A program made the position numbers and the translations under genes. From contig VUYV01000121.1 of assembly GCA_008711295.1 (NCBI GenBank), positions 124,001 to 188,000 of the forward strand: a stretch of 64,000 nucleotides of DNA, given 5' to 3'. Below the pieces are notes generated by a model. The model saw nothing but the letters and a program-made list of their open reading frames with translations. It did not search any database and was not told where the DNA came from. This stretch comes from Anarhynchus alexandrinus (taxonomy: Eukaryota > Chordata > Aves > Charadriiformes > Charadriidae). Numbering within the stretch: the stretch's first letter is position 1; each line of letters begins with the position of its first letter. Positions 24,850-36,530 of the stretch are shown here, piece by piece.

Positions 24850-25198
24850 TGAGATCCTGAGATGGATCCATGATTTCTTCTGGATCAGAGTCCTGCCGTG
24901 ATGGAGAACACACCAAACAGTGTTTGCATTTAGGCTGGAGTGGGAGGAGAAAGGTCTGTGTCCGCTTGAATGCTAAGATAACACCATTGCTGTTTGAGTT
25001 TAGCTGCTCTGAGTGACTGTCATCCTGGGAGCTTGGTATGGTTTTGTATATACTTAATTCTTTTCTTTTTATTTTATTATTAATATTTCATTAAAGTAGT
25101 TTAGTTTCTTCTAAACTCATAAGTCTTTTTCCCTCCTCTGCCTCTCTCTTTGAAGAGACTTCGGGGGGAGCATCTGTTGCTTGGCCTAAATCACGACA
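24850..25198 (+). mobile_element. Partial ERVL-type LTR, 3' (U5) end
   Basis: The right end reads 'attaaagtagtttagtttc', 'ttctaaactcataagtc', a C/T-rich block, 'ggggggagcatctgttgc' and finally 'ggcctaaatcacgaca', ending in the expected CA. This is the U5 terminus of a common avian LTR family, on the plus strand. The left boundary is uncertain; 24850 is a convenient TG and not proven. No internal retroviral sequence is attached. Confidence 0.65.
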
Positions 25199-27349
25199 AA
25201 CACACATCCTGGCTTCACCTCCTCAGCTAAGGGCACCTAGGAACTAAACAGCAGGGTTTTGGGGTTTTTTTTGTTTGTTTGTTTTTTAACAAGCCACAGG
25301 CATTTGAGATTCAGCCCAGAAATAATCTGTGATTTTCCCAAAAGGCCTCAGAGACTAGTGCTGGGCAGGGACTAATCCTTCCTTCTGACAGACAGGAACT
25401 AGCCACGCTGGGGAAGAGAAGGGACAGAGCATGGGCAGAGATGTTGACAGCACGTTTTTGGGAACCCTTTTAACTTCTCATTTCCTATAGGTCCAAGCAA
25501 GCTCACAAGGCTTCTGAGCAAGTTGCTGCCAGTGAGCTGTGGTTTCTCCTCCCCCAGAGAAACAATTATTCAACTGAACACAACCATACAGCCAAAAATA
25601 TTTGAACATAGGTAAAATCATACTAAACATATTACCAATACAGAGCATTTGTGTTTTGTTTTTTTTTATTAAATCTTTCAAAAGAGCTGAGAAACTATTC
25701 AAGAGGTAACATAGACTTTGCTTTAGCATAATTTTCTCCCTTTATCCCTCAGCCTTTGTCCTGCTGATAGGGATGCCATCACAGAGTGGCAGAGCTCCTC
25801 CTTTTCCCTTAGCTATAACTCCTGAGAGACCGCAGTTCTGCAAAGTAACAGTAAATCTAGACAGGACCTGCTAAATCCTTGGCTGAAACAACAAATACTC
25901 CTTTGCCACATGCAGAGATGTGAAAGTAGTAAGGGCTGATGTCCACTCAAACACAGCACTGAACAGATCACTTTGTGTCCTGTAACTGCGCAGGCACGCA
26001 GCACACACAGGGTTTGGGAAGAGCAAAACCTCTTGTAGCGTCTACCTTTTTGACTACTGAGATGGCAATTGACTGGCAAAACCACACAGGAGCAAAAGCA
26101 GAGAAGGGAAAAGAGGTGCAAGACGGAGCTGAATGTGATGCCATAGGTGGTACTTTTGTAAACCGCTCCTGCCCCTGCAAGACACAGCCTCAAGTGTACA
26201 TCGTTTCTTCCCCAGCAGCATTTTTTTCTGTATTCTTTTGTCCTACTGCATAATATCTAAGTATCTGACTCTTTTGTGATAAGCACTACACACTTAGTAC
26301 TAATCGCAGTGGATTTTATTCCCTCGTTCTTTTGCGAACTTCCCTTAATTTCTCTTCTTGTTTCCGATTGGATCAGCTATAATTGTTATATCGATTTTAT
26401 ATTTTTCTATCTGCAATTTATCAGCAGTATCTTTTCTGTTTGCCACTGCTCTCAACTGCAGGAACAGTCTGAATGAATCAGAATTAGGTCTAGTCGCAGC
26501 TGAGCTGTGGAAACCTGCTGAGCCATCATAGCTAGATCCCTGGATCCCAGAAACTGTCATAAATAAAAGCCATTATGAATAGTACCTCATGCCATTTCTG
26601 ACTGTGAGCATATGGCAGCATACTCTGTATGGGCAGGAAAACAATAACTACTTTATGCACCTATTTGAATGTTAATACAAGGAGCTTTTCTCTGATATTA
26701 CACAAAAACATCAGAGTCCCTAAGTTATTGAATAGTATAACTTCTAAATTCTGCTTCAAAGCTGCAGCGAATCTCCCTCCTCCTGTCCGTGAACTGAAGA
26801 GCCAGACCCAGCGGGAAGGGGAATTTCTTCTGTATTAGAAAAGCAGGCAACACGGTGAGTATAGCTCCTGTGCGGGACTCTACGGGGCAATGCAGGAAAC
26901 TTCATCCCCTTTCTGAGGCAAGTCTATCCCAGAAAAAACTAGCCAAATCACGTGCAGAATAAGCAATGCAAATAAAATAAATAAAACATATCTGCGCAGC
27001 TCTGAAGATGAGAGGAAACAAGCAGAGAGCAGGAGTGGTGGAGTGGAAGGGATGGGGATCTCCAGAACAAAGATTGGAGCACAGGAGTGAGAGGGATATC
27101 TGCAATCATCTGCCTGCGGCCTCATGCCGTCCCTGGCAATAAGGCTTAATAAACTCTTAACACATCAATTCCTATCCTAAATACAAGTTACAGGAGTCGT
27201 GCGGTCTTTACTACAGGAAATCTCTCATACATGCTCTGCCTCTTTTCTAATATGAAAATACTATTGTGCCAACCCTGTCATTTCTGCTCAAAAAGCTCTT
27301 GTCCCCTCCTCCCCCCTTCCTTAGAGTCTTCTCCTCTGGCAAATCTGTA
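25199..27349. other. Unique stretch with T/G low complexity
   Basis: A T/G-rich tract (GTTT units) lies at 25255-25290 and a T run at 25657-25668. No gene or mobile element was recognised. Frames up to 126 codons near 25813-26193 overlap on both strands and look random. Confidence 0.55.
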
Positions 27350-28140
27350 GATGACAGTCATATCCTCTCCCAACCTTTGTTTTTCCTCGCCTGAAAAAGC
27401 AGCACTTTCAATTTTCTTTCATAAGATAGGCTGCTAAGACCATTGTACCCTTCTTCTCACTCATTCCATCTTAAATTAATTTTTGAGAGATTATACACAG
27501 AGATCCACACAGTATTTCAGATAAGGTCACACTGGAGCCTTGCGCGCAGCATGGAAATCACTACACTAAAACCAGAACATAATAGCTTACGACCCCAATG
27601 AGCTTTTTCGCAGCTACGTCTGTAGCTGACTAAAACACATGACCTGGCTTCTCCTCTGCTCCCAGCTCAAGCACCAGTTAACGCCTGAAATTCTTGTTCA
27701 TGGTCCCAAAGTGCATAACTTTGCATTTTGTACTATAATGTTCCATCACATTTATATCATTCCTGATCTCAAGGTCATCTAATTATTTCTATATAATATG
27801 GTAATTCACATTTTTATTGCTAACATGCCCCACATTTATGCCACCAAAAAAAAAAATCATTAATTCACCCTTACTTTTAGTTTTTAGGTTGTTAATGAAA
27901 ATATTAAATCAGATTATGCCCTAATCCGATAATTGTACTTCTCTGCACACTTTCTAACAGTTCGCCTTTCAGCATATTTTTTTGCCAGCTTCCTCTGGGC
28001 CACCTTCCACCATTCACTTTATAATTCGTATACATCAATCTCCATCTTAACTTAATTAAGTTACTATAAGTTTAACTAATATTTTCCCATCTGGCACAAC
28101 AGTAGATGTTTTACAGAAGCATAGAATACTGCTTACACAT
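27350..28140 (-). mobile_element. Ancient CR1/L3-like LINE remnant, RT C-terminus to 3' UTR
   Basis: In reverse orientation the order of conserved words follows an old amniote CR1/L3 element: 'gacagtcatatcctctccc', 'aatttctttcataagatagg'-like text, 'cacagtatttcagataaggt', 'caatgagctttttcgcagct', 'gtgcataactttgcattttg', 'gttaatgaaaatattaaatc' and 'gatgttttacagaagc'. In that family these encode the RT region from the palm towards the C-terminus on the minus strand. Indels and stops are many, so it is long dead. The 3' end of the element is at the low-coordinate side. Confidence 0.68.
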
Positions 28141-29965
28141 ATACTTTGTGGTGGTTTTTTTGGTTTTTTTTTCTCCCCCTCAGCTTTTCCATAGCTTAGA
28201 AACGGGGAGGACTGAGCCAGATGTGAGTATCCTGTGAAATCCTACAGATGTGTTAGAGCTACGCTACCAGGAAGATGCAGCAGCTCTGGGGGCAGGAGGC
28301 TGAGAAGACCAAAACATCATTGCCCTCCATGCAATCGGCTCTGCCTCTCATCAGGCTCAGGGCATCAACCAGGTTTGTAATTCAGCCTTATCAGCATCCT
28401 ACATCATGATGTTGGGAGGGAAGGCTTGTCCTTTTTTCTGCTCCCTGAGGGGAGGACAACAGACATCACTGCAAGAAGATGCCTTTGAATATTTCCTCCC
28501 TAAAAATCAATTTGTCCAGAAAGGGCAAGAGATTAAGGAGTTCAACTGCACAAGATTTCTTCCCATGCATACACATATATGTGTTTTTAAAGCATCTTTC
28601 TTATCGTGCACAGTAGCAATTCCTGAAACATCACTCTTGGAAATTGTTCATTCAGCGCTGATGCAGTAAAGAAAGTCCCAGGTGCTACATTGCTGTCAAT
28701 TCCTTCAGCGCTTCTTCAACTTACTTGCAGCCTCCTAAGAAGTTCAAACTCCTGTTCTAACCTATTTTAAGGCTGTAAGAGCTATTCAAGATGATAAAGT
28801 CATATTAAAAGCCTTTGCAAAGCTTTTTTCCCCCCATTTTTTAAGAAATGTCACAGCTAAGACCTACCCTTTGTGATGTTTTCCTCTGGCATTACACAAA
28901 TCCTGTGAGATTTTTCCTATTAGACCTGATGACCAGATACCTTACCCCGGCAATAAAAGGCATATCCGTGCATGAGTCAAACATAACTGTTGTATTTCTT
29001 GGCCTTTTGTTAACTGTGGAGTTCATGCTCATTTATGCTTTTTATCAAAATCTATATTGGGAGAGTTATGTGGAAGTTAAAGGGAAAAATAATGGGTTTG
29101 GTGTATGCAAATGAATCAGAATATAAGCCCTTGTTGTATACTGCACATCCAGTGAACTAGAGAGTTTGTGACTGCTGATTTTCATTTGTCAAAACATTTA
29201 GGATTTATGGAGTCTTGTTTTATGCTCCTATCATACTCCCATCTATGACTCAGACTTACTGGTATTCTTTATTGCAGCTGATGTTCTCTTATGTCAGAGT
29301 ATGACATGGAAAACCTTTGAAAAGATAGCATAAAAAGAGATTAGGTTTTTTTGTTTGAGGTAGACTATCAGCTCCTTTGAAGGCATTTACAGTCAAGACA
29401 TGATTGCGGCCAATCTCACGTCACCTGTACCGCTAGGGACATAACTGACACTTCACTGGTAAATATTAGCTTATTATGAACTACAGAAATATGTTCCTGT
29501 TCCAAGTCTCCGTGTTCCCCTTTTACCCATCCTGTCTAGGATGACTCAAAGTAATACAAGTCCTTGAACACATCCCAGCTACACTTGTTATGCTCTGAGC
29601 AAAATTTGATACAAACTTCAACAGGATGGGTTTTCCAGTGCCATGAGTTTAGAAAGTCTGAAAAGTTTCTAAGGTCCTTTATTCCGCTTTTTTTTTTTTT
29701 AATGGATTATGCAGCTGTTAGCTTAATTCAGGCTCTAATACGACAAGAAACAGAACGCTGAGATGGTGAACTTAATCTCAACATCAATGCCTTTTTCATT
29801 TCATTCTTTATTAAAAAGGTCAGTTGTAATTAAGGTGCTTACTTATTTAAACACCTATAGATAAGGACAAATGATCTCACAGAGAAGCACCATGAATACT
29901 TAGATAAAGATAAGCTAGATGTTTTCTGAATGTCTGGGTCTAATTAAATTTGTCCTAAGATACTT
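28141..29965. other. Unique non-coding stretch
   Basis: T/G low complexity at 28148-28172 and a T run at 29688-29700. Octamer word ATGCAAAT lies at 29105-29112 inside an AT-rich part. The 88-codon frame at 28848-29114 has no recognised domain. No gene or repeat is supported. Confidence 0.5.
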
Positions 29966-30715
29966 TTATAGAACTGGCTGAAGCAGTCTCAGATTGCCTA
30001 GCAGTTATCTGTGAGAATTTCAGAAAAATGTGTGGAAACCTAAAAGACTGCAAGGATAAAAACACTGCTCCTTTACCATAAGGTATAAAATAGAATATTA
30101 TAGACCACGCAATTTAACTCTTGGAGAAACACTGAAATAAACAAAGAATGTATAAGCAATTAAAAGAAAAATGAGAAAGACTGGAAACAGTCAAAGATTC
30201 ATTAGGAACAAATGACATAAACCCAACCTAGTTTCTTTCCTTGACAGGGTAAAAGGCTTACATTTAGTGAGAAGTTGCAGCAGATACCATATCTTGACTT
30301 TAGGAAGATTTCTGACCCTGTCTCCTATAACATCCTCATAAGCAACCTAAGAAACACAGTCTACATGAGACTAGAGGATGGAGACCAAGATGTCCAGAAA
30401 AACCTATCTAGAGAGTCTATACATCCAGAGAGTGCACGCTACCAGAATACAACCCCATGCAACACACACCTCCAGATGTATATTTTTTCTCAATGTTTCA
30501 TTTATGACCCAGCTCATTAAATACATGTGTTAAATTGGCAGGTCTGCAAACAAATTAGGCAAGAGAAAAAGGCAAAATTTTACATTTAGGTTAGAACAAC
30601 AGGCTCCACAGCTAGAGGAGGTAGTACTGGCTTGCCAGCAGTCTCACAGAGCACAAGGTTGGTGGCTGTGAAGAACTACGAGATGAGCAAGAACTGAAAG
30701 GGCTATGCTCCTGCC
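29966..30715 (+). mobile_element. Ancient CR1 LINE remnant, reverse transcriptase domain
   Basis: This is a decayed CR1 RT on the plus strand. At 29971 the translation gives ELAEAVSDCLAVICENF, the start of the RT domain. Next come 'attatagaccacgcaattta' (the NYRPVSL region), 'aaagattcattaggaacaaa', and LDFRKISDPVSYNILISNL at about 30292-30348 (catalytic block A, normally LDFSKAFD). A degraded 'caatgtttcatttatgaccc' (fingers/palm) and 'ttttacatttaggttagaac' follow. The YxDD catalytic region is destroyed, and frameshifts occur throughout. The order is intact over about 750 bp, so one insertion explains it. Compared with the 33-43 kb copies it is far more diverged. Confidence 0.8.
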
Positions 30716-33430
30716 AGAAAGGCAGTTAGCACCCCAATAAAGAAAGAGGGACATGAAGTCATCCTTCCCTTCTCCTCAGGGCTGGCAAGGCCTCTGTGGG
30801 AAGAGTTTTGGCCAGTATGCTTCTCAGCAGATATGGACCACTCAAAGGAGAAGTAGTGTGTAACAAAAAGGGTCTCAGTTTTCTGCAAAAATTGAGGCCA
30901 GTTGGGTTTAGTGAAAATGCTAAGATGAGGCACTCATCTATGCAAAAGAACACCGTAAAAAATTTCTTACTTGTGTCAAAGACAGACAGTAAAAAAAGCT
31001 AATGAACTTCAGTTAGAGTAAGGGTAGAATTAGGAAAAACTTCCAGCAGTAAAGATAGTTAGTTATTGATGGAATTTGTAGGAATTCCATCTCTGAAAAA
31101 CTTTGATAACAAATTCAGGTAAGTAGTCCATTAAAAACCTCAAATTTACCCTTAGAAGGTAAAACCTAGTTTTCTTCTCCTTGTTCTTTTTAACTCCAGA
31201 CTCCTCTTCTTCCCTCAATGCCCACTAAATTCCCCATGTCTGCAGTTCATATCCCCTGACCAAAGTTCTGCCATGCTTCCCTAACTCCTTCCTACAGCAA
31301 TTCACAGCAGCATCCCCCTCTTTCCTGCTTCTATTGTAACCCCTTCGCCAGATTTTTAGCACATCACATTTTTCTTTCTGCTATGTTAACCCCCTTGCTT
31401 TCGCGGGCCCCTACATCTTCTTTCATCCTTTTGGGATGAAAGCTGTTTGCGCTTGTCATCTACTTGGCAAGGGATGATAGAGTCCCTGGGACACATGTTT
31501 GACCAACTAGAACATGTGTTCCTCCTGCAAGTTACAAGGCATAGCTGGATGCACTGTTTCCTCACCTTTCTGGTGGGAGACAGGCACATACGTATTCCTC
31601 TGGGCAAGCTAAGTGACATGCAGCATCTCCGAATTGTCAGCAATCCACAGAAGTTTCCCCACACGCTGGGTTAGAAGACCTACTCTGAGTAACAGAGGTG
31701 TGATTGGCCCTGGCTGGTAAGGAGATGGACTACCCAACTTCCTGAGCTTCTTGTCACTACTTTATGTGGCCCCCTTTCATGCACACAAAGCTTTATTCCA
31801 GTAGATCCAATCCCACTTTCTTTACCCTACTGCTTTTCACCAAGATTGCAAAAGGAAGAGCTGGTGGTGAGGCAGCAGACACGTGAGTTAGAGCAGGCTT
31901 ACTTGACCAAGTCATGAAAAAACATGCTTTGCAAAGCAAAGTCCATTACTACCCATAAAAGGAGCAGCAAAAGCCTTTAACTCTCCAGCACCGGCTGAAG
32001 CTGCTGTGGACCAGCCTAATAAGTACAAGCCCTCCGATAAGCAAATGGTGAGACCTGCTTGTGATACTCAAATGCAGATTATCCTATCCTCATTCCTGCG
32101 AAGGAACAGGACAGACTCCATACACTTTCTTCATCAAGCAAACTTACCTAATGTACGGCAGACTTTATGTCCAGGTTTTACTACAACTACACTGCTATCA
32201 AGTGAATACAGGCTACTATACTGGATTTGAGGACCAACGTTTCCATACAGAGTTTTCACTCACTGATTTCAGATGTCTGCATTGGGATTGCCAGGCCTCA
32301 ATTTTTAGAAGCACTGGATTTTAGCAATTACAAGTTATTTTTGATGAAATCATCCCAAACATGTCTGAAGCTTCAGTGCCAAGTTGATCACTTCTGAGTA
32401 ACGTTAAATATTTCAAATGTGTACCCTTCCCTGTTAATGCCTCCCTTCCAACACATGCCTCCAATTACTCTAAGCTTTGCAAATACAAGGCACATGCTGG
32501 AAAATCCTGTGAATGTTTCACTGAAGCTGTATATTTTAATTAAGTAAAATGTGATTGCCAGTCAATATTTTTTTTTAAAGGGAACCAATAAGTCTTATTT
32601 GAGCCTGAAAATGACGGGCACGGGTCTTGAACTTATCATCATCTATTTTAGAAGCTTGTACTTTTTGACTATGGTATACTTCATTTTGACATATCCATCA
32701 TTTTTCAATTGGATGTGTGCTGCTATCCAAAATCCATTACTTGTGCCATGAATCGCATAATGCTCTATTATTTACTTCTAGCACGGTATAATCAGACACA
32801 TGCATCTTTGTTGGCTTTGTTACTGGCTTTCACTTTCCAATAAAGGAACCTGAATACGTTAACTTAACATTTTAATGAATCGGTAACAGCAATGGTCACT
32901 TAGAGTACAGATTGCTTTTGTAACGTGCTACTGTATTGAGAAGTATACTGAAGTGTTGTCCAATCTTTACCAAGTAGTTAAGAAAGCATGATTTATTTTG
33001 GACTGGTTTTATTAGGCAGTTATTGATAGGTATATAATGAAGGATCAGTATGCAAGCAAAAGCATTCGATTGCTTCTTTCAAACCATTCTTGTCATGAAG
33101 CGTAACCAAAATAAACAACCTTCTTTCAGTAACTACTTAAATCACAGAAGAAATCCATACCGNCCCCCCCAAAGCAATCATTGTTCAAGCATATTACGAA
33201 ATACTGGGTATTTTTCACTCATATGTCCATGACTCAAAATTGTTCTGCACATGTTGTGAAGGTGGTAGCATCCCTTCCTCTTTATTCCTTGCACATGAGT
33301 GCAGTACAGTGTAGCAAGACCAAAAAAAAAAAAAACAAACTTTCTCCAGAAAAAGAAAGTAGTGGTTCAAGCTGTAATGAGGCTAGACTTCATTTCTAGA
33401 AGTGTTAATCCTCATCCCATGTTACCACAC
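30716..33430. other. Unique non-coding stretch
   Basis: No gene or repeat recognised. A single N next to a C run sits at 33163, and an A run at 33321-33334. At 31491-31519 there is a perfect 9-bp inverted repeat (ACACATGTT / AACATGTGT, 11-bp spacer). Confidence 0.5.
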
Positions 33431-33905
33431 TGTTGGAGCGAGTCCAGAGGAGAGTCACAAAGATGGTCAGAGGGATGGAGCACCTCTCTTATGAAGACAG
33501 GCTGAGATAGTTGCAGTTATTCAGCCTGGAGAAGAGAAACCTCCAGAAGACCTTATAGCAGCTTTCCAGTACGTAAAAAGGGGCCCACAGGAAAGATAGG
33601 GAGGGACTCTTTATCAGGGAGTGTAGTGATAGGATGAGGGGTAATGGTTTTAAACTGAAAAAGGGGAGATTTAGATTAGATATCAGGAGGAAATTCTTTC
33701 CTCAGAGGGTGGTGAGGCACTGGAACAGGTTGCTCAGAGAAGCTCTGGATGCCTCATCCCTGGAGGTGTTCAAGGGCTGAATGGGGCTTTGAGCAACCTG
33801 GTCTAGTGGGAGGTGTCCCTGCCTATGGCAGGGGGGTTGGAACTAGATGATATTTAAGGCCCCTTCCAACCCAAACCATTCTATGATTCATTCTGTAATT
33901 CTATG
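33431..33905 (+). mobile_element. CR1 LINE, 5'-truncated, ORF2 C-terminus and 3' UTR
   Basis: The copy starts at 'ttggagcgagtccagag' (LERVQRR) and continues with sequence that translates, allowing breaks, to [31 protein letters not shown] and [19 protein letters not shown]. The 3' UTR ('tgtccctgcctatggcaggg', 'ggccccttccaaccc') and terminal 'ttctatgattcattctgtaa' follow. In the family this is the end of the reverse-transcriptase protein. In-frame stops (for example TAG after the DRLR block) make it inactive. It is fairly young: the 3' UTR is close to consensus. Confidence 0.93.
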
Positions 33906-35004
33906 ACTGTTCAAAGCCATAGCAAAACCATAAAAGCTAAGAAGTGTTTTTTATCTCACCAACTGCAAAAAAAAACAAACAGGGAGCTATGTACAATTTT
34001 GAAAAATAAGACCATGGTATCTGACTACCTGCTCTCCTACTAACAACTGCTGTCACCAACTAGAAAATTATTAATAAATCACGGATTTATTCAAATTCGT
34101 ATTTTGAACAACATCTAAGCATGTTTGTGAAATGCATCACCAATGAGCCATCTGTGCATTTTTGACTATACCATTTATATTTCATAAAACCAAGCAGCTG
34201 TTTTGCTGTGATTTTTGAGCCTTTAAAATTGGCTTTCAAGACCCAAAGCCATTGAGGTTATAGAACATAAACCACAAAGCGTCTATTTCTATGTTTGCCT
34301 GGAAGGGTGACGATGTGAAAAACTTACAAGATGCATAGAGAAATTCTTAGTGTCTAGTTATGTCTTCACAATCTCAATTAGAATGAAAAGTAATTGCCAG
34401 GATTATTTTGACCCTCCAGCCTAATCACCCAAAGTCTCTCCTTCCATTAGAAAGGGCCTGATACTAAAGGTGGGAATGCAAACCTGATAAGGAAAGCAAT
34501 CAGACAATATGTTAAAAATAATTATTACGTCTCATTGCATCAGAGTGAAAAGCTTAGGTTAATACTGAGCCTGTATGATATGGGTAAATAATTGGAAGAA
34601 ATGGCATTTTATCTGCCGTGCACTGCATTTCTAAGCAGAGATGAGTTGCATTTTCTAGGGGGCGGCTAATATTTATGTTGAAAGCAGAAAGTAACAGTGA
34701 GCCACTGTTCTTTATCCGTGACTTTGCTCACTGTTGCTGCCTGAACCAATATAAGCCATTTTGATTAAAATGGTAATACGTACCGCAGTACAGGCAAGTA
34801 TAACATGCACTTTAAGTTTAAACACTATATTCTGCGATTAGTTACATTTCATCTAAATATGATACATTCCCCTTTATTATAGAAAGGAAACTAATATCTT
34901 TGTTGTTGTTGCTGCTTCACAAGACACCATAGGGATACAGCTTTAAGAGATTAGATATAGGTAGGAAGATTAGGAGGAATAAAGAATTGTATCTTCTGGT
35001 AAAA
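33906..35004. other. Unique stretch, candidate conserved non-coding DNA
   Basis: No gene or repeat seen. Around 34640-34810 the text is CpG-poor, rich in homeobox-type TAAT words and has the half-site CACTGTT three times (34693-34699 inverted, 34703-34709 and 34729-34735). A conserved enhancer is possible but unproven. Confidence 0.4.
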
Positions 35005-36530
35005 ATCACAGAATAATTCCAATTAGAAGGTACCTGAGAAGGTCTCTAGCCCAACCTTTTGCTCAAAGCAGGAATTGACACTGAATTGAGACCACGTTGC
35101 TCAGAGTCTTGCCCAGTCAGGGCTTGAAAGCCTCCAAGGATGGAGACACCATGACCTCTCTGTACAGCCTCTTCCAGTGTTTGTCCAACTTTACAGGGCT
35201 GGCTAATCCTGCCCAAACCATCTTGGTTGACTCCTCTAAACTCCCTCCAGTTCACTGACATCTTTCTTGTACTGGGGGTCCCCAAATTGGATGCAGTACT
35301 CTATATGGCATCCAATGAGTGCCTACTTCCACCCACTTTCTCCATCATATGTCCAAAAGTTACTTCTGAGAGGATTTGTTCCTAGAAACAAAGGAAGCCA
35401 AATTGACCCGTAGTTTCCCTGATCATCCTTCTTGCCATTTTTAAAGACTGGTGAGACATAGCTGTCTCCCACTGTATCTTACCAACCAGTTTCCTAAATA
35501 CATCAAAGCCTGCTCCCATCAGCTCCAGGGTCTACGCTGCTACTTGCCTTCCTCACTCTTGTCAGCATCTTGATCTCCACCCATTTTACAATCACCACAG
35601 TCAAGGCTGCCATTGATTGTCCCATCCTCAAGCAGATCTTGTTTGTGAGCAACAAAACCAGAAGAACATCACACCTACCTACCCTACATAGCATCTGCCT
35701 TCAGAAATTACCCAACATGCTCCAGACACTCCTCACATTGCTTGCGTCCCAGCGTGCTGCTCTTCCAGGCAAAGAGGTTAAAGTCTCCCATAAGGACCAG
35801 GGTTTGATCTGCAGACTTCCTCAGATTGCTCAAAAAGGCCCCCTTTCTGCCCTGTGTACTTGCCATCCCAACCTGTTTCCTCATTTAATTGCAAACTGTT
35901 ATCACCAACCCTCAGGTGTTCAGTTTAAAGCCCTCCTTACCAGGCTGCCAAGCCTGCTGGCAAAGGTGTCTTTACCCACCTTCTCAGCTGACTATGCAGC
36001 CAGTTGCTACCTTGCAGGATGTGTCTACTCTTATCCAAACTTTCCCCCTCACCTGTTGGATCAAGGAGGGCTAACCAGGTCCTTCGCTTTTGCCCCTAAA
36101 GCTCTGCAGTCATTCTTGATTTATTCCACACCACCGATAGCAGCATCATTGCTGCCCATAGATGAATACGCAATACAGGATAACAGCCCAAGGACCAGAG
36201 CAGAAAACAAAGGGGTACTTTCAGCCTTTAGCATCCAAGCAAGCTGAGAGCAGTACACGCAGGGTGAAACGTGGGTCTACTGACTGAATGGCAAAAATTG
36301 CCTTGGCTAGAGCAAGGGACAACTTCACCCTGGCTGTTTGTGATGTCATGCCTAATCCCAGCTGGATTTGGCTCTGCCAGCTGCAACCTGAGGCTATGCC
36401 CTTCCCGAAAAAGGCTGAGGCAGACAGAGCACCACTGGAAATAGGCACCTCTGTAAGAGGTCCCCAAGGCAGGGCTCAGGGCACTCTCAACACCAGCACC
36501 AGTGCTCCCACCACAATCACGTTTTGGCAA
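35005..36530 (-). mobile_element. CR1 LINE with ORF1 esterase, EN and 3' end; internally deleted
   Basis: Landmarks run in CR1 order on the minus strand. The 3' UTR starts at 'aatcacagaata' (35005). RT C-terminal text lies near 35270-35310 and RT middle text near 35405-35460. The endonuclease peptide TLVLMGDFNLFAW is at 35765-35803. ORF1 pieces follow: DTFASRLGSLVRRALN at 35923-35970, SMGSNDAAIGGVE-stop-IKNDCRALGAKAKDL at about 36076-36165, and VIVVGALVL near 36494-36520. The ORF1 pieces match the SGNH esterase known from CR1 ORF1; GSND corresponds to the GTND block. The GDS nucleophile block seems lost (VIVVGA). Large parts of RT and EN are missing, so the copy is dead. A 225-codon plus-strand frame here is antisense to it. 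Confidence 0.8.

Noticed and set aside
22337..25198. A complete provirus between the LTR pieces
   Set aside because: The LTR pieces differ in family and orientation, and the DNA between them has no gag, pol or env similarity.
35570..36247. 225-codon plus-strand open frame
   Set aside because: It is antisense to the minus-strand CR1 whose esterase and endonuclease peptides are readable, and has no domain of its own.
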